This document shows positions 33,620-42,168 of a stretch of 54,799 nucleotides of DNA, one piece after another. Within the stretch, counting starts at the first letter, position 1. The number at the start of each line of letters is the position of its first letter. Location of the stretch: positions 1-54,799 of the forward strand of contig CANQFB010000010.1 in the NCBI GenBank assembly GCA_947598205.1, in the 5' to 3' direction. The notes under the pieces were generated by a model, which was not told where the DNA came from, did no database searches, and worked only from the letters and a program-made list of their open reading frames with translations. Position numbers and translations under genes: made by a program. The stretch comes from an uncultured Clostridia bacterium. Lineage in GTDB: Bacteria; Bacillota; Clostridia; Christensenellales; Borkfalkiaceae.

Positions 33620-33648
33620 TTGACGAACACAAAAAAATCGGATATAAT
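33620..33648 (+). promoter_or_regulatory. Sigma-A promoter of rpmE
   Basis: TTGACG (33620-33625), a 17-bp spacer and TATAAT (33643-33648), about 36 nt before rpmE. Confidence 0.78.
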
Positions 33649-33690
33649 AGACCCGTTCAATATCAAAGAAAACGGAGCGAGGTGAACGAT

Positions 33691-33894
33691 ATGCGCGAGA
33701 ACATTCATCCGAAATATCACGAGGTCACGGTCGTCTGCGCCTGCGGCGAGACCTTCAAAACGGGCACGACCAAAGACGTCGAGACGCTTAAAGTGGATAT
33801 TTGCAGTAAATGCCATCCCTTCTTTACGGGGCGGCAGAAGCTCGTCGATACCGGCGGACGCGTCGATAAGTTCAAGAAAAGATACGGAATTTAA
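33691..33894 (+). CDS. rpmE: 50S ribosomal protein L31, zinc-binding form
   Basis: A 67-aa L31 of the C+ (zinc) type, with C16, C18, C38 and C41 (CACGETF and CSKCHPFF). The ATG follows GGAGCGAGGTGAACGAT. Open-frame codons upstream cover the promoter and are not translated. It is followed by a terminator hairpin and the DUF1385-PrmC gene, the usual Clostridia neighbourhood. Confidence 0.97.
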   Translation: MRENIHPKYHEVTVVCACGETFKTGTTKDVETLKVDICSKCHPFFTGRQKLVDTGGRVDKFKKRYGI

Positions 33895-33901
33895 GTTACG
33901 C

Positions 33902-33930
33902 GGCAGCCTCTTTGAAAGAGGCTGTTTTGC
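33902..33930 (+). terminator. Intrinsic terminator or attenuator after rpmE
   Basis: CAGCCTCTTT-GA-AAGAGGCTG followed by TTTTGC. The U-run is short, so partial read-through into the DUF1385-PrmC gene is likely; no separate promoter is clear for that gene. Confidence 0.65.
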
Positions 33931-33963
33931 TATTTATTTCACACTTTCCGAGAGGGGAATGGT

Positions 33964-35817
33964 ATGAAGAAAAAATGCAACCGTACCTACATCGGCGGGC
34001 AGGCCGTGATACAGGGCGTGATGATGCGCTCAAAGCACGGCATGGCGACCGTCGTCCGCAACGATCAGGGCGAAATGGTCATGGAGGCCGTCAAGATCAA
34101 GGCCCCGGAGGATAGGCCGCGCTGGCAGCGTATCCCCTTTATCCGCGGCGTCGTCAACTTTGTCTCCTCCCTCGTGGGTGGAATGAAGGTGCTTACGCGC
34201 AGTTCCGAGGCCGCCCTCACCGACGAAGAGAGCGAAGAGGGCGGGCAGAGCAAGTTTGCGAAGTGGCTCGCGGAGAAGCACAAGATGAGCGTGGGGGACA
34301 TTATCAGCGTCGTCTCCGTCATCCTCGGCGTCATCCTCGCCGTCGGGCTCTTTATCTTTTTGCCCCTTCTCTTTACCCGTCTCATCGCCGCGGCCGCTCC
34401 CGCCGTCGCAAAGGATAAGATGTACGGCCTTTGGTACTACCTCATCGAGGGGGGCTTCCGCCTCGTCATCTTCCTTTTGTACATCCTCTTTACCCTCGTC
34501 TTCAAGTCTCTCCGTGAGACATACATGTATCACGGCGCCGAACACAAGACGATCAACTGCTTTGAATACGGCCTGCCGCTCACCGTGGAGAACGTGAAAA
34601 AATGCACCCGCCTCCACGACCGTTGCGGCACGACCTTCCTCTTCATCGTACTCTTCATCTCCATCATCGTGTTCGCCCTCGTGGGCATCCCGCTCGATAT
34701 GCTCTATAGCTATGCGCACATCACGGGAATTTGGGAGACCCTTCTCTCCATCGTCTTCCGCCTATTGCTTCTGCCCCTCGTGGCGGGCGTCTCGTATGAA
34801 GTCCTGAAGCTCCTCGCAAAAACGGACAGCGTGCTCGTCCTACCCCTGAAGGCGCCCGGCTTCCTCCTGCAAAAACTCACGACGCGCGAGCCGACCGACG
34901 ATATGATCGAATGTGCCATCCGCGCCTTCGAGACCGCCCTCGAGATGGATAAAGATCCCGATTTCAACGAGAAATTCTTCGCGACGGAGACCAAACTTTC
35001 CAAGCTCATGGCGACCATGAAGCGGTGCTTCGCCGATAAAAATATCGACGGGTCGGACGCGGAGTGGATCCTCTCCATGACCCTCGGCATCAAGCGGAGC
35101 GCCCTCTCCGAGGAGCGCGTCGTCTCTCGCGCCGAGTGCAAGAAGGTGTTTGCGATCTTCGACGAGCGCATGAAGGGCAGGCCGCTCTGGTATATCTATG
35201 GCGATACCGAGTTCTACGGCTATCCCTTCAAAGTGGACGAACGCGTGCTCATTCCCCGCCCCGAGACGGAGATCCTCGTGCGGCAGGCCGTGCTCACCTT
35301 AAACGACGGCGACAGCATGCTCGATCTCTGCACGGGAAGCGGCGCGGTCGCCATCGCAACCTACTGCGAGGCCTCCAAAGACAGGCGCGTAACGGTCACC
35401 GCCTCGGATATTTCGGAAGACGCGCTCGAAGTTGCGCGGGAGAACGCGCGGCTCAACAAGGCGGCCGTCAACTTTGTGAAAAGCGACCTCTTCGCGGGCA
35501 TCCGCGGGAGGTTCAACCTCATTACCGCCAATCCGCCCTACGTCCGCCGCGGGGAGATCGACCTGCTTCCCGCCGACGTGAAGGATCACGAGCCCCGCAT
35601 CGCCCTCGACGGCGGGGAAGACGGCCTCGACTTCTATCGCGCCATCGCGGCCAAAGTCCCGCGCTATATCGTCCGCGGCGGCATGCTCATCGTCGAATGC
35701 GGCGAGGGGCAGGCGCAGGAGATCATCAAAATTTTCCAGACGGCGGCACACTGCGATTTCGCCATGGTCGTGAAGGACCTTGCGGGCGTGGAGCGCGTCG
35801 TAAAGTTGGGGTTCTGA
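33964..35817 (+). CDS. prmC: Fused DUF1385 membrane domain and PrmC release-factor methyltransferase
   Basis: 617 aa in one uninterrupted frame. Residues 1-310 match DUF1385: QAVIQGVMMRS, RGVVNFVSSL, YMYHGAEHKTINCFE and four or so transmembrane helices (about 115-280). Residues about 313-617 match PrmC/HemK: an all-helical substrate domain, GRPLWYIYGDTEFYG, LIPRPETE, LDLCTGSGAVAIA and the catalytic NPPY (523-526). PrmC methylates the GGQ glutamine of release factors. Joined to DUF1385 it would be held at the membrane. It overlaps prfA by one base (TGATG), so enzyme and substrate are co-translated. DUF1385 has no established function. Confidence 0.92.
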   Translation: MKKKCNRTYIGGQAVIQGVMMRSKHGMATVVRNDQGEMVMEAVKIKAPEDRPRWQRIPFIRGVVNFVSSLVGGMKVLTRSSEAALTDEESEEGGQSKFAKWLAEKHKMSVGDIISVVSVILGVILAVGLFIFLPLLFTRLIAAAAPAVAKDKMYGLWYYLIEGGFRLVIFLLYILFTLVFKSLRETYMYHGAEHKTINCFEYGLPLTVENVKKCTRLHDRCGTTFLFIVLFISIIVFALVGIPLDMLYSYAHITGIWETLLSIVFRLLLLPLVAGVSYEVLKLLAKTDSVLVLPLKAPGFLLQKLTTREPTDDMIECAIRAFETALEMDKDPDFNEKFFATETKLSKLMATMKRCFADKNIDGSDAEWILSMTLGIKRSALSEERVVSRAECKKVFAIFDERMKGRPLWYIYGDTEFYGYPFKVDERVLIPRPETEILVRQAVLTLNDGDSMLDLCTGSGAVAIATYCEASKDRRVTVTASDISEDALEVARENARLNKAAVNFVKSDLFAGIRGRFNLITANPPYVRRGEIDLLPADVKDHEPRIALDGGEDGLDFYRAIAAKVPRYIVRGGMLIVECGEGQAQEIIKIFQTAAHCDFAMVVKDLAGVERVVKLGF

Positions 35818-36881
35818 TGCTGAAGAAACTTGCCGCGATCGCCGCCCGATACGAAGAACTCTCCGCCCGTCTCGCCGCCCCCGATGCCTATCTCGGCGAA
35901 GATTTCGTCCGATTGAGCAGGGAGCGCGCAGAGCTCGAAGAGATCGTCGGGGCATACCATGCCTTCAACGAGACCCAAAGAGAGATGGAGGCCACCTTCG
36001 CCGAGGCCGAACACGAGACGGAGGAGATGCGCGATCTCCTTCTCGAGGAGGGCTATGCCCTCAAGGAAAAACTCAAAAAGCAGGAGGAGGAGATCAAGAT
36101 CCTCCTTCTCCCCAAAGATAAAAACGACGGGCGCGGATGCACATTGGAGATCCGCGCGGGAGCGGGCGGCGAGGAGGCCGCCCTCTTTGCGTACGAGCTC
36201 TACCGCATGTATATGGGGTATTGCGAGAAGAAGTGTTTTACATGGGAAGTGGCCTCCCTCAACGAGACGGAACTCGGCGGCATCAAGGAGGCCGTCGTCC
36301 TCGTGGGCGGAAAGGACGCCTATAAACGCCTCAAATACGAGAGCGGCGTCCACCGCGTCCAGCGCGTTCCCGAGACGGAATCGCAGGGCCGCATCCACAC
36401 TTCCACCTGCACCGTCGCCGTCCTCCCCGAGGCCGAAGAGGTCGAGGTGGAGATCAAGGATGAGGATGTGCGCGTCGATCTCTTCCGCTCCTCGGGCGCG
36501 GGCGGGCAGAAGGTCAACAAGACGGAGACGGCCATCCGCCTCACCCACTTTCCCACGGGCATCGTCGTCACCTGCCAGGACGAGAGGAGCCAGCTCAAGA
36601 ACAAGGAGAAGGCCTACCGCGTCTTGAAATCCCGCCTGTACGACTATTATCAGAGCCGCGCGGCGGGCGCGGAGGCGGCCAACAGGAAGAGCCTCGTCGG
36701 CACGGGGGACAGGAGCGAGCGCATCCGCACCTACAACTTCCCCCAGAGCCGCATCACCGACCATAGGATCGGGCTCTCCCTGCACGATATGGAGGCGTTT
36801 TTATCGGGCGATCTCGACGAAATGATCGACGCCCTCGCCCGCGCCGACGTGGAGAGGAAACTCGCCTCTCCGCAGGAATGA
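35817..36881 (+). CDS. prfA: Peptide chain release factor 1
   Basis: A 354-aa release factor for UAA and UAG. The tRNA-mimic tip GGQ sits in SSGAGGQKVNKT, and the codon-recognition PxT is PET in RVPETESQGRIHTS. The length and the absence of the RF2 SPF motif fix it as RF1. The ATG overlaps the prmC stop; upstream codons in the same frame run through prmC and are not used. Its GGQ glutamine is the target of the adjacent PrmC domain. Confidence 0.97.
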   Translation: MLKKLAAIAARYEELSARLAAPDAYLGEDFVRLSRERAELEEIVGAYHAFNETQREMEATFAEAEHETEEMRDLLLEEGYALKEKLKKQEEEIKILLLPKDKNDGRGCTLEIRAGAGGEEAALFAYELYRMYMGYCEKKCFTWEVASLNETELGGIKEAVVLVGGKDAYKRLKYESGVHRVQRVPETESQGRIHTSTCTVAVLPEAEEVEVEIKDEDVRVDLFRSSGAGGQKVNKTETAIRLTHFPTGIVVTCQDERSQLKNKEKAYRVLKSRLYDYYQSRAAGAEAANRKSLVGTGDRSERIRTYNFPQSRITDHRIGLSLHDMEAFLSGDLDEMIDALARADVERKLASPQE

Positions 36882-36919
36882 GAAGGGAAGGGCGGGCAAA
36901 AAAAATTTTTGCAAACCCC

Positions 36920-36948
36920 TTGAATGTTGACATAAAGTTTGATAAAAT
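36920..36948 (+). promoter_or_regulatory. Sigma-A promoter of the P-loop protein-thrC unit
   Basis: TTGAAT (36920-36925), a 17-bp spacer and TAAAAT (36943-36948). Confidence 0.65.
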
Positions 36949-36993
36949 AGTATTAAGGAACATAGCGCATGGCTATGAATGAAGGAGGAATAC

Positions 36994-37401
36994 ATGATCA
37001 AAATCATTTGCGGGCCGAAAGGCAGCGGCAAGACCAAGCGCATTATCGAGGTGGCAAACGAAGCGGTCGCAACCGCCAAGGGGCATCTGATTTTCATTAC
37101 CGATACAAAGCGCTATATGTACGATCTCAAGCGCGACGTCCGCTTCATCGATGTGAGCGATTACAAGGTCGCGGGGGAAGAGGCGCTGTGCGGGTTCATC
37201 AAGGGCGTGGCCGCGGGCAACTACGATAACGAATCCATCTATTTGGACGGGATCGCGCGCATCGCGGGCAAGGACCTGAAAGATATGGCGCAGAGCTTCT
37301 ATATGCTCGAGAAACTTGCCGAGATGCGCGGCCTCGGGATCTGGATCACATGCAGTTGTTCGGAGGAAGAACTCCCCGAATTCGCAAGGAAGTACCTCTG
37401 A
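36994..37401 (+). CDS. Small P-loop ATP-binding protein, function unknown
   Basis: 135 aa with a Walker A motif GPKGSGKT (about 7-14) and a possible Walker B-like strand IYLDGI near residue 78. A second strand LGIWITCSCSEEEL resembles sensor regions of P-loop proteins. I do not recognise a named family. The ATG follows AAGGAGGAATAC. It lies 92 bp before thrC in the same direction. A GAAAGTC/GACTTTC hairpin without a U-run sits between (about 37442-37469), perhaps an mRNA processing or stability element. Confidence 0.82.
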   Translation: MIKIICGPKGSGKTKRIIEVANEAVATAKGHLIFITDTKRYMYDLKRDVRFIDVSDYKVAGEEALCGFIKGVAAGNYDNESIYLDGIARIAGKDLKDMAQSFYMLEKLAEMRGLGIWITCSCSEEELPEFARKYL

Positions 37402-37493
37402 AAAGCGGGCGAAGGGCTCATCGCCCCGCAAGGCCCGTATGAGAAAGTCTCGCACGTTGCGGGACTTTCCCCTATCATCAAGGAAGGCATTTT

Positions 37494-38987
37494 ATGAATT
37501 TTGTGAGCACGAGAGGGGAGGAAAGGGTCTCTGCGCCCGAGGCAATCGTCCGCGGCATGGCGGGCGGCGGCGGGCTGTTCGTTCCCAAGCGTTTCCCCGA
37601 GGTCTCGAAGGAGGAGCTTGCGGACATGCTCCCCCTCGATTATCCCGAGCGGGCCGCCCGTATCCTCGGAAAATATTTCGATGAGTACGACGGAGAGGGA
37701 CTTGCGGCCGCCCTCCGCGCGGCATATGCGAAGTTTGAAGGGAACGACCCCGCGCCGCTTGTGCGCATGGAGAGCGGCGTGTATATGCTCGAGCTCTTCC
37801 ACGGCCCCACCTGCGCCTTTAAGGATATGGCGCTCTCCGTCTTTCCCTATCTCCTCAAAGAGGGGTGCAAGCTCCTCGGCGTCAAGGAGAAGATCCTCGT
37901 CGCCGCCGCGACGAGCGGGGACACGGGCAAGGCGGCTTTGGAGGCGTTCGCGGGCAAGGAAGGCGTGAAGGTCATCGTCTTCTATCCCGAAGAGGGCGTC
38001 TCCAAGATGCAAAAACTCCAGATGTGCACGCAAGACGGCGAAAATGTGAACGTCGTCGCCGTGCGGGGGAACTTCGACGAGTGCCAAAACGGCGTGAAGA
38101 AGATCTTCCGTTCCGAAAAGTGCAATGCCTATATCAAGGAAAAGGGGTATCTGCTCACCTCCGCAAATTCCATCAACGTCGGAAGACTTCTTCCGCAGGT
38201 GTGCTATTATTTCTCGGCCTACCTCGACCTCGTTTCTGCCGACCAGATCAAGATGGGGGAGAAGGTGGATTTCTGCGTGCCGACGGGCAACTTCGGCAAT
38301 ATCCTCGCGGGATATTACGCAAAGCGCATGGGGCTTCCCGTCGGAACGCTCCTTTGCGCTTCCAATAAAAATTGCGTCCTCACCGACTTTTTCCGCACGG
38401 GGATCTACGATGCGAAACGCCCCTTCTACCGCACGATGTCCCCCTCTATGGACATTCTCATCTCCTCCAACCTCGAGCGGCTCGTCTTCGAGGCTTCGGG
38501 GAGGAATACTGCGCTCACCGCCGAGCGCATGAAACAGCTCGCCTCCACGTGCAGGTTCTCCCTTCCCTCCGAGGAGATCTCGGGCCTGCAAGAGAGTTTC
38601 TATGCGGCGACGGCCTCCGAGGACGATACGGTGGAGTGCATCTATGAGTTCTTCGAGGAGTACGGCTACCCCATGGACACGCACACGGGCGTCGCCATGG
38701 ACGTCGCGCAAAAGTACCTCGAGAAGATCGAGGACGATACCATGTCCGAGAAGCGCCCCATGATCGTCGTCTCCACGGCCAGCCCCTACAAGTGCCCGCA
38801 GGATGTTTTGTATGCCCTCACAGGCAACGACGTGAAGGATAGTTTCAAGGGCGTAAAACGCATCCACCTTCTCACGGCGATGAAAGTTCCCGAGGCCATC
38901 AAGTCGGTGCGCTACAAACCCATCCGCTTCAAGACGGCCGTCTCCCCAGATAAGATGTTCTCCGCTCTCCAAACATTCTTGGGTTAA
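37494..38987 (+). CDS. thrC: Threonine synthase
   Basis: A 497-aa PLP enzyme converting O-phosphohomoserine to threonine. The PLP lysine is K110 in HGPTCAFKDMAL. SANSINVGRLLPQ and PTGNFGNILAGYYAKRMG are phosphate and PLP-binding segments. The length fits the longer threonine synthase class. The ATG follows AAGGAAGG. It is likely co-transcribed with the P-loop gene. No other threonine gene lies nearby. Confidence 0.95.
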   Translation: MNFVSTRGEERVSAPEAIVRGMAGGGGLFVPKRFPEVSKEELADMLPLDYPERAARILGKYFDEYDGEGLAAALRAAYAKFEGNDPAPLVRMESGVYMLELFHGPTCAFKDMALSVFPYLLKEGCKLLGVKEKILVAAATSGDTGKAALEAFAGKEGVKVIVFYPEEGVSKMQKLQMCTQDGENVNVVAVRGNFDECQNGVKKIFRSEKCNAYIKEKGYLLTSANSINVGRLLPQVCYYFSAYLDLVSADQIKMGEKVDFCVPTGNFGNILAGYYAKRMGLPVGTLLCASNKNCVLTDFFRTGIYDAKRPFYRTMSPSMDILISSNLERLVFEASGRNTALTAERMKQLASTCRFSLPSEEISGLQESFYAATASEDDTVECIYEFFEEYGYPMDTHTGVAMDVAQKYLEKIEDDTMSEKRPMIVVSTASPYKCPQDVLYALTGNDVKDSFKGVKRIHLLTAMKVPEAIKSVRYKPIRFKTAVSPDKMFSALQTFLG

Positions 38988-38995
38988 AGAGTAAC

Positions 38996-39531
38996 TGCGT
39001 CATCCCGAGCCGCGGGGTAAACCGCGTCATCCCGCCTGTTCACGCCGTCATCCCGAGCCGCGGGGTAAACCGTGTCATCCCGAGCCGAAGGGCAAACCGT
39101 GTCATCCCGAGCCGAAGGCGAGAGGATCCTTTGATACGAAGTCCGAAAAAAGCTCCTCCCCAAGGAGGAACTGTCGCGCGCAAGCGTAACAGAGGCGGGG
39201 CATTCTAAATCACGTCATTCCGAGCTTTGTCGAGGAATCACCTTATTTATACTGCGGTGATGTTTCGACTGCGGCTTCGCCTCCGCTCAACATGACGAAT
39301 TCAGAAACACCTTGTCGCCCTTTATAGGGGAGATGTCACGAGCCCCGCGAGTGACAGAGGGGTTTTTAACCCTTTCCCCCGCTTCGCGGGTACTTTCCCT
39401 TTCATGGACAGCAAGCAGACGGGGCGGCCGTTTTTTTCTTTCAGGAGTTTTTTCACGTAATACGGAAGATGGGAAATACCCTTCAGATAGCGATCGAACG
39501 GAATTTGATCGCTCTTTCTAACATTTTGTAA
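38996..39531. repeat. Repeat-rich gap after thrC
   Basis: At 38998-39130 a 27-bp motif (GTCATCCCGAGCCGCGGGG, with CCGAAGGGC variants) is repeated in tandem about five times. A full R1 palindrome lies at 39213-39297. R3 (TATAGGGGAGATGTCACGAG...GTGACAGAGGGG) follows at about 39315-39371, then a GCGGGTACTTTCCCTTTCA segment. No gene is supported. Confidence 0.65.
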
Positions 39532-39558
39532 AAATTAAAAGCGCGCCCGAAGGCGCGC
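39531..39558 (-). terminator. Intrinsic terminator of the 6S-like RNA
   Basis: GCGCGCC-TTCG-GGCGCGC on the minus strand followed by TTTTAATTTTT. Confidence 0.85.
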
Positions 39559-39714
39559 CCCTCTTGCCGCCCCCGAAAGTTTGCGACAACTTCTTACGAT
39601 ATTGGGTATGCCAATGGTAAGGGCAGGGTGCAGCGAAAAGGCTGTATTGACAGCCCCAACCATGTGCATACCTGTTAAGTTAAAAAACTCCTTTTTCGTA
39701 AATAAGTTGTCGCA
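39532..39714 (-). ncRNA. 6S-like small RNA with its own promoter and terminator
   Basis: About 183 nt. A long closing helix pairs GCGACAACTT with AAGTTGTCGC and TTTACGA with TCGTAAG. Then comes a strongly asymmetric internal bubble, about 23 nt on the 5' side (AAAAGGAGTTTTTTAACTT...) and about 5 nt on the 3' side. An upper stem follows (GGTATG/CATACC and ATGGT/ACCAT), topped by hairpin GGCTGT-CAAT-ACAGCC. A terminator closes it. This topology and length match 6S RNA, which binds sigma-70-type polymerase in its central bubble. Primary sequence gives no firm family match by eye, so the name is inference; another small RNA class is possible. Confidence 0.6.
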
Positions 39715-39719
39715 ACTTT

Positions 39720-39748
39720 ATTCTAACAAAAAGGGATTTAATTGTCAA
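39720..39748 (-). promoter_or_regulatory. Sigma-A promoter of the 6S-like RNA
   Basis: TTGACA (39748-39743), a 17-bp spacer and TAGAAT (39725-39720). The predicted start falls at the base of the closing helix. Confidence 0.78.
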
Positions 39749-39749
39749 T

Positions 39750-40209
39750 GATTTTTCAGAAAGCCACTCGTGCCTTTCATTCTTCTTCCGAACATGGAGC
39801 GCATGCTATTCTAATTTCGTCATGCTGAACGTAGTTGAAGCATCACCTTATTATATATTGCGGTGATGTTTCGGCAGGCTCAACATGACGTATTTGGAAA
39901 CACCTTGTCGCCCCTTATAGGGGAGATGTCGCGAGCCCCGCGAGTGACAGAGGGGTTTTTAACCCTTTCCCCCTCTTCGCGGGTACTTTCCCTTTCAGGG
40001 ACAGCGAGTGGAGGGGAGTTCGGGTACCTTTCCTTTCAGGGACAGCGAGAAATAAGGTGATGTTTCGGCAGGCTCAACATGACGTAATTGGAAACACACC
40101 CCCATCCGCCTCACTTCGTTCGCCACCTTCCCCCTTAAAAAGGGGGAAGGCTTTTGCGCCCTTTGTCCGTTTTCCTCATCGCATTTTCACAAAGTGAACG
40201 CGGGAAAAG
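39750..40209. repeat. Repeat-rich gap before trpS
   Basis: A full R1 palindrome lies at 39818-39890, an R3 unit at about 39905-39965, partial TACTTTCC(C/T)TTTCAGGGACAGCGAG pieces at about 39985-40050, half an R1 arm at 40056-40083 and an R2 fragment near 40100-40150. No gene is supported. Confidence 0.65.
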
Positions 40210-40238
40210 TTGCAATTTGCCGCAAGGTATGGTATAAT
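40210..40238 (+). promoter_or_regulatory. Sigma-A promoter of trpS
   Basis: TTGCAA (40210-40215), a 17-bp spacer and TATAAT (40233-40238). The leader is only about 20 nt, so no T-box control is possible from this promoter. Confidence 0.75.
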
Positions 40239-40264
40239 GTTCCAAAATAGGGGGATTTTCAGCA

Positions 40265-41275
40265 ATGGAAGAGAGCATGAGCGAAATGAAAAAGATCGTC
40301 TATTCCGCCGTCCAGCCGACGGGGAGTCTCACCATCGGCAACTTTGTGGGTGCGATCAGGAATTGGCTTCGCCTGCAAGACGAATACGATTGCTTTTTCG
40401 CCATCGCAGATCTTCATGCCATCACCGTGCGGCAGGAACCCGCAGAGCTTCGCCGCCGCACCTTGGATCTCGCCGCGCTCTATCTCGCCTGCGGCATCGA
40501 TCCCGCAAAATGTGCGCTCTATGTGCAATCGCACGTCCCGGCGCATGCGGAACTCTGCTGGATCCTCAATACCCTGACCTATGTGGGCGAAGCCTCCCGC
40601 ATGACGCAGTTCAAGGATAAATCGCAAAAGCACGCCGATAATATCAACATGGGGCTCATGGATTATCCCGTCCTCATGGCGGCGGACATCCTTCTCTATC
40701 AGACGGACTTCGTCCCCGTCGGCGCAGACCAAAAACAGCATGTCGAACTTTCGCGCGATCTCGCCGAGCGGTTCAACAGCCGCTATGGGGCGACCTTCAA
40801 AGTTCCCGAGCCCCTCATCGTAAAGGGGGAAGCGCGCATCTCCTCGCTTCAGGACCCCGCAAAGAAGATGTCGAAGTCGGATGAAAACCCGAACGCCTCC
40901 GTCTTCCTCTCCGATGATCGCGATACCGTCATCCGCAAGTTCAAACGGGCCGTGACGGACAGCGATAGCCGCATCGTCTCCTCCGAAGAAAAGCCCGGGA
41001 TCTCCAACCTTCTCAATATCTACTGCGCCTTCTCGGGGCATACCATGTCCGAGGCAGAAGCCTCATTTGCGGGCATGGGGTACGGCGATTTTAAGCTCGC
41101 CGTGGGGGAGACCGTCGCCGACGTCCTCGCGCCCATTCAAGCGGAGCAAAAGCGGCTTCTTGCCGATAAGAAATATGTGCAGGAAGTGCTTTCCGCGGGC
41201 GCAGAGCGGGCCTTTAAGGCGGCGCGGAAGACCCTCTCCAAGGTCTGCCGTAAAGTGGGCTTCTATAAGGAGTGA
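40265..41275 (+). CDS. trpS: Tryptophanyl-tRNA synthetase
   Basis: A 336-aa class I synthetase. The HIGH-equivalent motif is TIGN in QPTGSLTIGNFVGA and the KMSKS loop is intact (PAKKMSKSDEN). MAADILLYQTDFVPVGADQKQH is the tryptophan/ATP pocket. I keep the ATG at 40265 behind AGGGGG (spacing long); an ATG four codons later is possible. The next gene starts 1 bp after the stop. Confidence 0.96.
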   Translation: MEESMSEMKKIVYSAVQPTGSLTIGNFVGAIRNWLRLQDEYDCFFAIADLHAITVRQEPAELRRRTLDLAALYLACGIDPAKCALYVQSHVPAHAELCWILNTLTYVGEASRMTQFKDKSQKHADNINMGLMDYPVLMAADILLYQTDFVPVGADQKQHVELSRDLAERFNSRYGATFKVPEPLIVKGEARISSLQDPAKKMSKSDENPNASVFLSDDRDTVIRKFKRAVTDSDSRIVSSEEKPGISNLLNIYCAFSGHTMSEAEASFAGMGYGDFKLAVGETVADVLAPIQAEQKRLLADKKYVQEVLSAGAERAFKAARKTLSKVCRKVGFYKE

Positions 41276-41276
41276 T

Positions 41277-42143
41277 ATGTTCGGCTACGTTCGCTACGAT
41301 CTTCCCAATCTTCATGTGAAGGACGTGATGCTCTACAAGGCGCTCTACTGCGGGCTGTGCAGGAGTATCGGCGCATCCTGCGGGCAGATGGCGCGCTCGG
41401 GGCTCACCTACGATACGACCTTCCTTTCCGCCCTCCTTCACAACATGACGGGGACGGACGTCGTGGTGGAAAGGCGGGGGTGCTTCGGGCATACCGTCCG
41501 CAAAAAGCCGATGGCGAAGATAGACCCCCTCTCCGAGGAGCTGGGCGCGCTCAACACCATTCTCATCTACTATAAGCTGACCGACGACATTGCGGACGGC
41601 GGCAGGGGAAAGGCGAAGCGCATCTGGTTCAGGAAGGGCTTCAAGCGGGCAAAGAAGCGCTATCCCGCCCTTGCGGAGCTTGTAGAGCGCTATCTCATCG
41701 AACAGGAGAAGACGGAAAAGGGCCTCGCCGCCTCGCCCGATATGGCGGCCGAACCCTCCGCGTGCATGATGCAGGCCGTCTCCGACCATTTTCTCGGGGA
41801 AAAGGCTTCCCCCGCCACGCAGGGCCTCTTTTACTGCCTCGGCAAGTGGATCTATCTCATCGACGCGCTCGACGACTTCGAGAAGGACATCAAAAAGAAG
41901 AACTACAATCCCTTCGTCCTATCTTACGGGCCGGCGACGCGCGAGACGCTCATAAAGGAGCACGGCGAAGAGATCGGGTTTCTCTTCGACACCCTCTTCT
42001 ATTCCATGCGGGAAAACCTTGCAAAGATCGAATTCCCCTTCAACCGCGACCTCACGGATAACGTCATCCTCCGCGGGATCCCCTTGGAGACGGAGCGTGT
42101 CTTCCGCGGCGAGCCGCGGCGGGAGATGAGCGTCAAGATTTGA
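41277..42143 (+). CDS. DUF5685-like protein
   Basis: 288 aa, resembling the DUF5685 family of Clostridia; function unknown. The N-terminus has YKALYCGLCRSIG with a CxxC pair, followed by an all-helical body. DDIADGGRGKAKR and DALDDFEKDIKKKNYNPF are acidic motifs reminiscent of isoprenoid-synthase-like helical folds, which I note only as a resemblance. The ATG follows AAGGAGTGAT at the end of trpS. It leads a group with the J-like and membrane proteins. Confidence 0.75.
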   Translation: MFGYVRYDLPNLHVKDVMLYKALYCGLCRSIGASCGQMARSGLTYDTTFLSALLHNMTGTDVVVERRGCFGHTVRKKPMAKIDPLSEELGALNTILIYYKLTDDIADGGRGKAKRIWFRKGFKRAKKRYPALAELVERYLIEQEKTEKGLAASPDMAAEPSACMMQAVSDHFLGEKASPATQGLFYCLGKWIYLIDALDDFEKDIKKKNYNPFVLSYGPATRETLIKEHGEEIGFLFDTLFYSMRENLAKIEFPFNRDLTDNVILRGIPLETERVFRGEPRREMSVKI

Positions 42144-42168
42144 AATCATAAGGAGTATATATAGAAGC

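Noticed and set aside
35064..35816. Upstream in-frame extension of prfA
   Set aside because: It runs out of frame inside the prmC coding region; the TGATG start gives the normal release-factor length.
40239..40264. T-box or trp attenuator before trpS
   Set aside because: The leader is too short for either.
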